NCBI GenBank assembly: GCA_036244855.1
Contig: BQKZ01000607.1
Coordinates: forward strand, 95,582-133,181
Reading direction: 5' to 3'
Source of the DNA: Temnopleurus reevesii
Taxonomy: Eukaryota > Echinodermata > Echinoidea > Temnopleuroida > Temnopleuridae
DNA length: 37,600 nt
The notes under the pieces were generated by a model. That model saw nothing but the letters and a program-made list of their open reading frames with translations, searched no databases and was not told the origin of the DNA. Each line of letters begins with the position of its first letter. The first letter of the stretch is position 1. A program made the position numbers and the translations under genes. This document shows, piece after piece, positions 1-9,289 of this stretch.

Positions 1-21
1 CCCCCCCCCCCCCCGAAAAAA

Positions 22-60
22 AAAATAATAATAATAATAAATAAATAAATAAAAAAATAA
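22..60. repeat. AT-rich simple repeat (AATA/AAT)
   Basis: Runs of aataat and aataaataaata directly after a 14-C tract at the left edge. Low-complexity DNA. Confidence 0.85.
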
Positions 61-413
61 CTTTCCAAACGTTCCATGGTGCCTGTAGGTAATCTTATCT
101 TGAATTTAGAACTGCCCATTCAACTATCGCTGAAATATAATCTACTGATTAGGAATCATGTTTTGGTCATCATGGTCATGTTGGTGATATCTTTATCAGG
201 TTGTTAACGAAAAGAAGGAATTTTGCGAATTTTGTTCGGAGTCGCGAAAGAAAAGAAATCGAACAACATGGTGAAAATTACATATTTCATTTTTAGAGGG
301 GCACCCCGCCCCGGTCGAGATCGTTCTGTTGGTAGGGGGTCTATTTGTTTTGTTTGTCTGGTTTTTTTTTTTTTTGGGGGGGGGGTCAAATATTGACCAA
401 TATTCATACTCAC

Positions 414-617
414 GTGAGTACCGTAGTGCATGAGCGAGCCGTAGTCGTATGGGACCTCGTGTGTCGTGATCTCATTCCAGTTGTACTTGGCGAAGTTGAC
501 TTCATTGCCCGGTTCGATGTTCTCCCAATGGATGGTGACGTAATCATCGCGATCGGGACGGGACTGCTCGTGGTGGAAGCCGATTACGTGACCGAGCTCG
601 TGGGCGACCGCTCCAGA
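414..617 (-). CDS. Astacin exon 4: zinc-binding helix and Met-turn
   Basis: 204 bp, 68 codons, phase 0 at both ends (acceptor cttatCAG, complement of 618-620; donor gtgagt, complement of 408-413). It carries [20 protein letters not shown], the consensus HExxHxxGFxHExxRxD, and ends with SLMHYGTH, the Met-turn with the conserved Tyr. All zinc ligands and the catalytic Glu are intact, so the enzyme is predicted to be active. No further exon is visible between here and the left edge. Confidence 0.95.
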
Positions 618-3600
618 CTGATAAGTGGAAATTAAATGCGTATGTGTGAATTGTGATAAATTTAGGGGTTTACAAATTAATTCCCAAATGAATTTAGTAT
701 CCATTTGAGAAATGAAATGCAGAACGTTTATGTACTCTCACTTGCCATATGTGTTTTGTCCCATTTAGTCACGTGTAATGTATTGAGTAAAAGGGACAAT
801 TTGTCTCTAACGAAAGAGCACATTGGTCGAGAAATAAGGGCACTCATAAAAGTAATAAAGAAATAATAACAAACAATCAAAAGTTTGTCAGCATACGACG
901 TAGTAGCAAATTGGAGTGACGAAGTTTCGGTGGGGTTTTTGGGACTCTGTTTTCTTTCTTCTTTTTCTCCTTCTTCTTCCTCCTTTCCTTCTCTAATGCT
1001 TCTCTTTCTCCTTTAACAAAACAAACATATCGTGAAGAATTTAAACTTTCTTCCCCTGCACTTGCCCCCCCCCCCCCACACACACACATACACCTTCATC
1101 TCAGGGTCTCGGAAGCAACACGATTCAGCACGACTCTTTGTTCGCATGCAGGCAGCTTACTGTGAACTGAACAAAGAATCATGTTGAATCGTGTTGATTC
1201 CGGGGCTATGACTGGTGCCATAACGGTAAATGGTACTAAATCCGCCCAAGAAGTTGAACGTACTGTTTCGCATCCATTACCGATTGAGATCGGTTGAGCG
1301 CCCGAGAAGACTCGGCCCAGATACGACCAGCATCCTCGAGAATCTTTCCGGAAGGAGATCCGAGAGTTGTGACGGAGCTCCCCATGAATCTGATCAGTGG
1401 TGTAAGGCTGGAACTTTATACAGGTGTGATCAGTCCACTGTTTCATCCCAGCCATGATAACTCCAATGTCTTCAGCTGGGGTAAAATGAAATATATATAG
1501 ATATAAAAAGGAGATTCTCGATTTGTGGCGGAGTTCCTCAGAAACTTGATACAGGTGTGGTCAGTCCACTGTTTCATCCCCGCCATGATCACACTAATGT
1601 CATCAGCTGGAGAAAAAATAATAATACATAGATACGGTATAAAAAGGAGATTCTCGGGGTTTTGGCGGAGCTCGCCATAGATCTGATCAGTGGTGTAAGG
1701 CTGGAACTTTATATAGGTGTGGTCAGTCCACTATAGGTGGGTTGACGGTAGTAGATGCAAACTTATGCCTTCTCTGCGCACGTAAGTTGCTCTTGACAAC
1801 TCGATAGCTTGCCTGACATAGCTACGACTTATGTAGGTATTCAAACTGGATGCCAAGTATTGCAGTTAAAATAAAAATTAAAAATAAACACCACATAACT
1901 ATGTTCGTTGACAAGAAACGTGCATTCATTTTGATCTATTAGTAAACCGGTTTATTATTACATGATAATTTCAAAAATAGATATCCTAAATGCATTATTT
2001 GAATACATAATTTTCTATAACTATACCATAACAAATCGCTGAAAATTAACTAATGAAATGAATCAACACAACCTACCTGATTCTTCGGTGATCTCATACG
2101 GCACCGTTTTCAGCGGCCATCGTCGGTATAAGAAGGCTACTGCTTTTCTCTTTGTCCTCTTCCGCACCTCCTCCTCATCATCCCCATCACCATCATCACC
2201 ACCATCTTCTTCGTCGTCGTCGCTATCATCATCATTCTCATCACCATCACTATATTGCTCGGAGTTATCATCAATCAGCTCCCTGAGGTTCGTCCATTGC
2301 TCGGCTGTCAGCATGATATCGGATTGGAAGGCGCCTTCACTCTCGGCCTCCACGGCGGTCTCGAATAAGCCATCATCGTCGTCCTCAGCATTGTCATCGT
2401 CGTCATCATCGTCGCTATCATCCCTGATGTCATCGTTCAGCTCCCTGTGTTTTATCATCTGTTCGGATTGGAACGCCCCTTCGTTCTCGGCCTCCACCGC
2501 CGCGGCGGTCTCGGGTACGTATGTTAAGCCACCAACTTTAGTCTAAATAAAGATAAGGTATAAAGAATTGACAAATATATGTAGATGAATTTCAGAGATG
2601 AATCTACAGTTTCCATTCTACTTTGATACTCATTATGATGACGAATGCTTCCATTCGCTAAAAAATTCTGTCAATATTAATAGTAACNAAATGAATCAAC
2701 ACAACCTACCTGATTCTTCGGTGATCTCATACGGCACCGTTTTCAGCGGCCATCGTCGGTATAAGAAGGCTACTGCTTTCCTCTTTGTCCTCTTCCGCAC
2801 CTCCTCGTCATCATCATCATCCTCATCATCTTCTTCTTCGTCGTCGTCATCGCCATCATCTTGGCTATATTCTGCGGAGTCATCATCGATCAGCTCCCTG
2901 AGGTTCGTCCATTGCTCGGCTGTCAGCATGATATCGGATTGGAAGGCCCCCTCGCTTTCGGCCTCCACGGCGGTTTTGGGCAAGCCATCATCGTCGTCGT
3001 CATCCTCGTCGTCGTCATCCTCGTCGCTATCATCCCTGGAGTCGTCATCGTTTAGCTCGCTGTATTTTTTCCACTGTTCGGATTGGAAGGCGCCTTCGTT
3101 CTCGTGTTAGTATGCTAAGCCGCCAACGTCGGTCTAAAAAAAGAAAAGGTCGAGTTGACAAATAGATGAATTTTCCATTCTACTTCGATATCATTGGTGA
3201 TGACGAATGCTTCCATTCGCTAAAAATCTCCTGTCAATATAAAGAGTAACATTAATTGATCGTTAAAACGGGAGAAATCAGTTGACACTACCCCCCCCCC
3301 CCCCCAAATCTCCCGGAAAAAATGCATGTACGTACCTAAGTGATTAGATAGTATTTTCATTTGGCCCCACACCCCGTCGGCGAATCCTGGATTTGGCCCT
3401 GCATCATATACGTTTCACAGTTATTTTTTTTTATTTTTTTTTTTTTTTTACTTTTGTGGAAATTATTCTCTCAGAAGGAAGCCATTGTTTTGACCGTGAC
3501 TGGATGGGTTTCACTATTTTGAAAAAAATTATTATTCATTTGTCATCAATCATGAAATAATAAAAAGAGTCAGACATTTTCAATGGGTATAATGATTCAA

Positions 3601-6600
3601 CAGGACCGCTCAATCACAATATCATTTAAAACTTTCTGTATCACAATCGCCAACTTTCAAAAGGTGGATTTCTTCTCTTTTTGAAAATCTGGAATAATGT
3701 ATTTGTTTATATCACCACCATTTAACATTCTACACCTATACATCGGACATCGGTGCGTAGGACATAAAGAAAAATGAAAGAATTTCACCCTTCGCAAGGA
3801 TGAATCATTCGATTTTTCTTTCAATGCAAAATATTAAATGAGGGTATAGGTCGGCAAAGTCACAACAATACCACTCGAGTGACGTACGTAGTAGGCTTTG
3901 CCCAACCCTGGAAAGTGTTATCTCGACCAAAAGGCAAACACTTTGCCACAATTCCTATTTCAAGATTCTGACCAATTGTCCGTTTATCAATATACATGTA
4001 GTAGATTTATAGCTGATACATGGGTGGATCCAGTATTGGCCTATGGAGCGGCAACATATCCGTTCCGCCTCTCGGCTGACACGCACAAAAAAGGTCTTAA
4101 CCTCCAGTCGCCCCCTCTCTTTCGTCCCTAAAGGGGGTGTGAGTGGAAAAGTTGGCCGCTCAATGATTTAGGGAACATTGGTTGATGTGTTACCAATAGG
4201 AGCGCTCAGTTCGCCCCACCCGAGATCCGCGTTATGTAATTCTGATTGCGGTACAATTTCTGAAAATGATAACATTCTTTCGCCAGCTCTTTATAATGAT
4301 CCTGTAATTTATTTTGATACAAACCTAGAAAAAATAAGGAAAATTTTACGAATTATTGAATGACATAATCTCCACATATTGACCGTCAGTTAAAAATATC
4401 TAAAATATTTTCAACCAACGGAACACCAAGGAAAATAAATAATAATGTAATTCATACAACGCCAGGTCCACTCTGTGGATCGAGTGCTCAATGTGCATTC
4501 TTTAAAGAAACTTTTCTGTTGCTGACTTACACAAATGTGTCTTCATAAAACTTAAAGGAGAATTACACCCAGACAATAATGTACTGTCAGTAAATGAAGA
4601 AAAATCAGATGAACAAACTGTGAAAATTTGAGCAAATTTGGATAATCCGTTCAAAAGTTATGAATTTTCAAAGTTATCATTTCCACCTGTGCTAGGCATC
4701 CTTGAATTGGCATGTGTATTATAATAGCTAATTAGCATAATCTGTGATGTCATACATGGAGAATTCCTCATTCACTTTGTATATAAATTTATTGAAACTG
4801 GATCAACATCATTTTTCAAATGAGGAATCAGCACCGTTCTTTCTGCATGGAATGCTTACAAAATTGATGTGGCTATAATATATCAAACTGAAAAAAAAAG
4901 ACAAAATGTTGTCTACTTTTCTGGAAAAAGAGGAAAATGTGAAATTTTGTGTACAAAGCGAATGAAGAGTTTTCCATGTTGGCAGCCATTTTGTGCCTGT
5001 ACATTTGCCAACTTAAGGAGCCCATGAGGGGAGTAAATCAAAATTTTGAAAATTCATAACTTTTGAATGGATTATCCGATTTTGCTCAAATTTTCACAGT
5101 TTGTTCATCTTATTTTTCTTCATCATGTTCATTTGATGATAGCAATTTAATGTCTGAGTGTAGTCCCCTTTAACATGTTATCACCTATTTATTGGGAAAA
5201 TATAAAAAGTGCTAATGCTGGTTTAAATTCACTCTGCATGTTGGTAAAAATATGTAGATAGTTGTGTTGAAAGCACCTTGCCCTTTCAAGGGTTGGAATT
5301 ACGACAATGCTTGAGTGTTGGTTGGGGTTTGCCCAGCCCTCGAAGTGCTACCCAGACTGTTGTGTAAACACTTAACACAATTCCTTTGTCAAAATTCTGG
5401 CAGACTGTTCATTCTAGCACTGTGCATTTAAAGCTGATACCATATATGGTGTTATTTCCCCTTCTGAAAAATGATGAAGAAGCCTACATATCGACTAGCA
5501 AAATAATCTTTATTGATTTGTTTAATTCACTTAAAAACCATTGCAAGTTTTGATATTCTCGTATATTGAATTTCGTCGGTGAGCTGAANAGTGCTACCCA
5601 GACTGTTGTGTAAACACTTAACACAATTCCTTTGTCAAAATTCTGGCAGACTGTTCATTATAGCACTGTGCATTTAAAGCTGATACCATATATGGTGTTA
5701 TTTCCCCTTCTGAAAAATGATGAAGAAGCCTACATATCGACTAGCAAAATAATCTTTATTGATTTGTTTAATTCACTTAAAAACCATTGCAAGTTTTGAT
5801 ATTCTCGTATATTGAATTTCGTCGGTGAGCTGAAACAAGGGGGAGGCGATCGAGGCGGTCCTCATTTATTTTGTATTTTGTCTTCCACATTCTTTTTCCC
5901 AATTACATGTATATTACAAGGGTACCAGTCCTCTTAGCCCCCCCCCCCCCTCCCTTCGATAAGATAGGCTCCTTTTAAAATTCCTTTTATTAACGGTTGT
6001 ATTTTCATTTGTATTAAAAGAACATAGAATCGCGCAATTATGTGTTTGAAATGGTTCATTCTTGCAAAGGCTCGTGAACCGCTGATCAGACCCCCTCCCC
6101 CTATTTTGTCCACACAGCTCCTTGTTGAAAGGACTTCTTCTTCTTCTTTCTTCAGTTTTGGTTCTATTTTTTTTTATACATTTTCACGCAATTCCTTCTA
6201 AGTTGTGTATACATGTGTTTTGATCTTAGTACAGCCTTTATTGAAGACTTTACTAAATTTCCTTGTCTACCTGGCGTATAAGACTTTCACTGTATCTGAT
6301 ATCATTTGTCGAATTGTGACACAAATTCATCTATAGACATGACATAGCTAAATATAGACATTTGGCAAATCTTAATGTTGCGTAACAAGGAGTTGTGTAA
6401 CGAAAAAATGGTAACAAAGCAGTTCTCCTTTTGTTTTCCCCATACCTCTTCTTATTTCTTCTTCTTCTTTTCCTTCTCCCCCTCTTCCAATCTTATTTAG
6501 CCGACCTTTTTTCTTTTCAGTTTTCATCTTTCTATCATTCGTCCTAATTCTTCACCCCCCCCCCCCCCACTTTCCCTTCTTTTTTCTTCTTCCTAGAATA

Positions 6601-6930
6601 GCAGTGACCACCACTTCCTTCCTAGGTGATGTTAATTCCGGCTTCAATTTCATTAGGGTTTACTTCTAAATTCACCCTTTCTTGAAAATTACCTATTTAA
6701 TTTTTTACCTTTTCACTCATTTCAGTCTTTTAAGATATAAAAATCATCAAAATTAAAGAAAGGCTGGAAAAAGTATTTGAAGAATGGTTTTCACAACTTA
6801 CATCATCATCACCGACTTCTATTTGCCCTCGCTGAGATTCTGTATCCTTCACCGGTACACCTGAACTCTCCTGTAATATACACATTACCACCACGACAAC
6901 GAAGGCGAACACGGTCACGGGCGATTTCAT
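414..6930 (-). CDS. Astacin-family zinc metalloprotease (M12A), 5' part, exons 1-4; gene runs off left edge
   Basis: Four exons in consistent phase (6802-6930, 2077-2542, 1264-1475, 414-617) give about 337 residues of a secreted zinc endopeptidase precursor. Seen: a hydrophobic signal peptide (residues 1 to about 24), an extremely Asp/Glu-rich propeptide, a basic cleavage site (RKRTKRK, 170-176), then a catalytic domain opening with [10 protein letters not shown]. The zinc signature [17 protein letters not shown] (275-291; zinc ligands His275, His279, His285, catalytic Glu276) and the Met-turn SLMHY (330-334) follow. Known of the family: the propeptide Asp of an FxGD motif caps the zinc; here the equivalent is FQSDIMLT (115-122), with Gly replaced by Ser. 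The start at 6930 is chosen because it gives a compact signal peptide; an in-frame ATG lies at 6954. The remaining catalytic residues and any EGF or CUB domains lie beyond the left edge, so subfamily (hatching enzyme, BP10/SpAN-like, tolloid-like) cannot be decided. Confidence 0.88.
1066..1089. repeat. Poly-C tract followed by (CA)n
   Basis: About 12 C followed by cacacacacaca. Similar long C or G tracts occur near 3291-3305, 5938-5951, 6556-6569, 10826-10836 and 376-385, a recurrent feature of this window's non-coding DNA. Confidence 0.85.
1111..1201. repeat. Small hairpin-forming inverted repeat
   Basis: Arms of about 33 bp at 1111-1143 and 1169-1201 (ggaagcaacacgattcagca and its imperfect complement) surround a 25-bp loop in the intron between astacin exons 3 and 4. 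It looks like a very small foldback element; no clear target-site duplication. Confidence 0.65.
1264..1475 (-). CDS. Astacin exon 3: N-terminal lobe of the catalytic domain
   Basis: 212 bp. Acceptor ttacccCAG (complement of 1476-1478), entering with two bases that complete Ala199; donor gtacgt (complement of 1258-1263), phase 0. It encodes [14 protein letters not shown], then [15 protein letters not shown] and ISIGNGC, all standard astacin landmarks leading to the zinc helix. Cys217, Cys247 and Cys267 are candidate disulfide partners. Two partial copies of this exon lie just upstream in the transcript direction (1513-1603 and 1651-1738). Confidence 0.88.
1513..1603 (-). pseudogene. Partial copy of the 5' half of astacin exon 3
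   Basis: Minus-strand reading from a CAG acceptor gives [14 protein letters not shown], then [12 protein letters not shown], parallel to the real exon 3 start ([26 protein letters not shown]). The frame is open, but similarity ends after about 30 codons and there is no GCWSY or ISIGNGC part. Confidence 0.75.
1651..1738 (-). pseudogene. Second partial copy of astacin exon 3
   Basis: Minus-strand reading gives [19 protein letters not shown], then ELRQNPEN, which matches the middle of exon 3 ([19 protein letters not shown]). The conserved Cys is Tyr. The acceptor side is missing: homology starts inside the codon run just before WTDHT, so this copy cannot replace exon 3. The flanking gagattctcg motif is shared with the copy at 1513-1603. 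Confidence 0.7.
2077..2542 (-). CDS. Astacin exon 2 (intact copy): acidic propeptide, basic cleavage site, start of catalytic domain
   Basis: 466 bp. The acceptor is tttattTAG at the 2543 side, phase 0; the donor is gtaggt (complement of 2071-2076), phase 1. It joins exon 1 without a stop. It holds two successive units beginning VEAExEGAFQS (residues 58-69 and 106-117), separated and followed by Asp/Glu runs, then RKRTKRK and the start of the protease domain. The second unit continues DIMLTAEQW, like the FxGD-I-L-T-x-E-Q segment of astacin propeptides. A second copy of the whole exon lies at 2710-3133. Confidence 0.8.
2710..3133 (-). pseudogene. Duplicate of astacin exon 2 with in-frame stop (pseudo-exon)
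   Basis: A tandem copy of the 2077-2542 exon with matching acceptor (TAG) and donor (gtaggt) and the same frame through the propeptide, RKRTKRK and [10 protein letters not shown]. Near its 5' end the reading is TDVGGLAY followed by TAA, and the segment equivalent to [10 protein letters not shown] is deleted. Used from this acceptor it would stop translation after nine codons. It also has fewer acidic codons. After the stop the frame is open to the end, so a splice site inside the copy could still use it as an alternative exon. A single N at 2688 marks the junction between the two copies. Confidence 0.75.
4556..5169. mobile_element. TTAA-flanked foldback MITE, copy 1
   Basis: Termini AGGAGAATTACACCCAGACA and the inverted TGTCTGAGTGTAGTCCCCT are flanked by TTAA on both sides (4552-4555 and 5170-5173). 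The inverted arms extend over 100 bp and include ttcaaaagttatgaattttc and its complement. No coding capacity. TTAA duplication is known for piggyBac-type transposases, so a non-autonomous piggyBac-like element is inferred. Closely related to 31080-31668. Confidence 0.75.
5344..5588. repeat. 245-bp duplicated unit, left copy
   Basis: From agtgctacccagactg to gtgagctgaa; followed by one N and then a second copy at 5590-5834, with one difference seen by eye (cattctagc versus cattatagc). Confidence 0.9.
5590..5834. repeat. 245-bp duplicated unit, right copy
   Basis: Near-identical to 5344-5588 and separated from it by a single N at 5589. The near identity and the N suggest an assembly join or a very recent tandem duplication. 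Confidence 0.9.
6802..6930 (-). CDS. Astacin exon 1: signal peptide and start of propeptide
   Basis: 43 codons from ATG at 6930 to Asp-Asp-Asp, ending in phase 0 at a canonical donor (gtaagt, complement of 6796-6801). The reading opens [10 protein letters not shown] followed by five Val and MCIL, a clear secretion signal, and then becomes polar and acidic. An upstream in-frame ATG at 6954 would add eight residues and bury the Lys of the n-region. Confidence 0.72.
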
Positions 6931-6954
6931 TTTCCAAGTCGATGTTGAACACAT

Positions 6955-8949
6955 GAAGAAATTATTCTTTTTTTTTAATATTCACACTGTCAGACAGGGA
7001 TGCAACGTAAAAGACGCTTTCACTGGCAGCAACGTGTCACAATGTAAGAAAGAAAATACACGTTATTTCTTAAGTGCTATTCATCAAAGTCGGCGTTCAA
7101 AAGATGATATAATTAATTTTTTTACTTTCGCTATCTGATCAGATGGTAATTTTGCAAGATGTATTCTCCCCCAAAGTCGTAAAACACTGCACGTGAATTT
7201 TTGCGAAGGAGGAAAGATATCGGATTGGCTTTTCAAGAGTTCTGAAGTATTTCTCTTCCATCATCTTCCGATTTATATAATCGCGAGGAGGGACCCCGGT
7301 CCAAAATTAGGGAAACACCCATCTCTCTATTCTGTTGTCTGAGCGTAAAAACACTTGTCGTAATTGTCTTTTGTTGTCTTGAATAGGACGATGACTCAGG
7401 ATTGCGTCTTCATTTCATTTGACCCGAAGATGGACACCTTGTCCCTCCCCATGTACCTGGTACTTGGAAGTTTCTTCATGCATATTCATTAGGAAGGGCG
7501 CGGTCCGGTGCGGAATAAAGATGCTCGTGTTTTACATAACAATAAGATTCTTACGTCTTCAAACAATAAGAGCGTGATTGACAGCATTGACGTTCGTTAT
7601 TCAATTCTAAGCAATGTCCATATTTGGTAGTTGGGGTATAGTGATAAGATCATGTCCTTACTCGTATTATTAGACTGTATCTTGTGAATGGGCGTGGGCA
7701 CTGTAATAACTTCTTGATATGCTTTACCCTTTGTTGTACCAGGGTTTTGTGAATATGAAATACTTTTTTGGTATCTTTTTTTTTAACAATTCAACCATCT
7801 ACGTTTCATTTAGGACTGACAAGTCTAAATGCTTCAATGATCAATCTGATTTTCAAACATAAATTTGGTCCTCTATTTAGTCGAACTTGTCCCTTTCAGA
7901 ATGACCGAACGTATTTTATGTTTTTGTTCAATAACGTCTGGTACAGTGCAGCTTATTCAAAATGCGCCATTACTTTGTAATTATGTCTAATTTGTTTGTT
8001 TGTAGTCTTTTTTTTTGGCGAATAAAGTTACAATAATATATTTTCAAAAATCATACATGAGCAGGTAGTGAAAAAAAAATCTAAACAATATTATTTTTAC
8101 CATTTCTATTGTGTAGCATAACGCTGTTCGTTTGACGGAGTATATTTTTAGAATAATTATAATTTCTAGAATCCTTAAATTGGTAACATATCTCACAATT
8201 GAAAATCATTATTATTCCATGCACATTGACAATGTTTATTTCTTAACACAATTTCCGACAATGAAGTGTCAACTTGGTGATCTCATGTAAACAGAGAAGA
8301 AAAAGTTTAATTGATTGAATATGCTATAAAATAATCCCCGTCCTGAAAAAAAAAATGAATGAGAATTGGGAGGAAACAGAGTGGTAAAAATGAATTTCGG
8401 GCTCGAAAAAAAAACAACTATGTTCTAATTCATTATCAATAGCCTTCCCTTAAACAAGAGTTGGGGGAAGTCCCGGGAGAAAGTGGAGATGACAAGTGCT
8501 TCAAATTTGTGGAATTTGCTACCCCCAAAGTGCATTCAATACGAACGTTTTGAACGAGATTGCCTTGTTTAGCAGTGACATTTAGTGACATTCAGAGAGG
8601 AGGTACCGTATAAAAGCGAAGCAAACAGAATGCCGGGTAAGAGGGAACAAAATTTAGAGCATAATATGAATCACTCTATGGACCCCGTTCTTGATTATAC
8701 ATTTGAACATTTGTAAAAAGTGGAAGTACAGTACATCTGAAATATTAAGCAAATATTACACGATATAATCTATTTCCGTAAAATTAAGTCGAATGTCAAT
8801 TCAATACTCCTTTTTAATGCTATTAAAATCGGAACCGGCTTGTGATCGCTGTGTACGCACAGTTCAATACATAGGGTACGGATCTATTGTCTCATAATCC
8901 ACTTTATTTTATGGAGGTAATTTATATCGTGTTAAATAAACGAACTGTG
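6955..8949. other. Upstream region of the astacin gene; no gene seen
   Basis: No ORF with recognisable protein features. It should contain the astacin promoter on the minus strand; a TATA-like stretch is listed separately. A plus-strand TATAAAAG is present at about 8610, but no plus-strand gene follows it. Confidence 0.5.
7271..7280 (-). promoter_or_regulatory. Possible TATA box for the astacin gene
   Basis: Minus-strand TTATATAAAT lies about 340 bp upstream of the chosen start codon, just downstream (in gene direction) of a GC-richer stretch cctcctcgcg. Position and sequence fit a TATA element, but AT-rich matches are common by chance here. Confidence 0.25.
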
Positions 8950-9289
8950 TAATGCTAGATTGACACTTGCACGATTTTGTGTCACGCATTGGCACGACTC
9001 GAATCGTGCCAGTACGCAAACTAGTCGTAAACTGGCGTGAAGTGTTCGTGTAATTCGTCGTGACAGCGTGCTTTGTCGGGACGAGAATTTTGAAATATTC
9101 AAAATCTTAATCACTACAAAATTTCGCGACCGGGTCGTGAAGTATGCGCAAACTGTTCGTGAACTCGTCGGGACAGTGCGTGGAGTAGTCGTGAACAATG
9201 CGGAAGCCTCCGAGTTCGTGCCCCAATACGGCAAGACTTGCCACGACAAAATCATGGCCAAAACTCGTGAAAGTGTCAGCCTGGCTTTA
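8950..9289. mobile_element. TIR-bearing MITE-like element rich in CGTGA/TCACG
   Basis: The ends read taatgctagattgacacttg and, as complement of the right end, taaagccaggctgacacttt. The interior is unusually CG-rich for this region, with many copies of tcgtg/cacga. The ORFs seen on both strands are by-products of this composition. Length about 340 bp, with TA at both ends. Confidence 0.6.

Larger units (their letters stand above)
3134..6801 (-). other. Astacin intron 1 with repeats
   Basis: About 3.7 kb between exon 1 and the exon 2 copies (intact exon 2 is further left). No additional phase-compatible exon was recognised. It holds a TTAA-flanked foldback element (4556-5169), a near-perfect 245-bp tandem duplication with an N at its junction (5344-5834), an older copy of part of that unit (3895-4021), and several poly-C tracts. 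Confidence 0.55.

Noticed and set aside
2058..2546. Plus-strand Ser-rich ORF (and its counterpart at 2598-3110)
   Set aside because: It is the antisense of the Asp-rich astacin propeptide exon: GAT/GAC runs read as ATC/TCG/TCA on the other strand.
8605..8616. Plus-strand TATAAAAG as a promoter
   Set aside because: No plus-strand exon with protein evidence follows for more than 20 kb.
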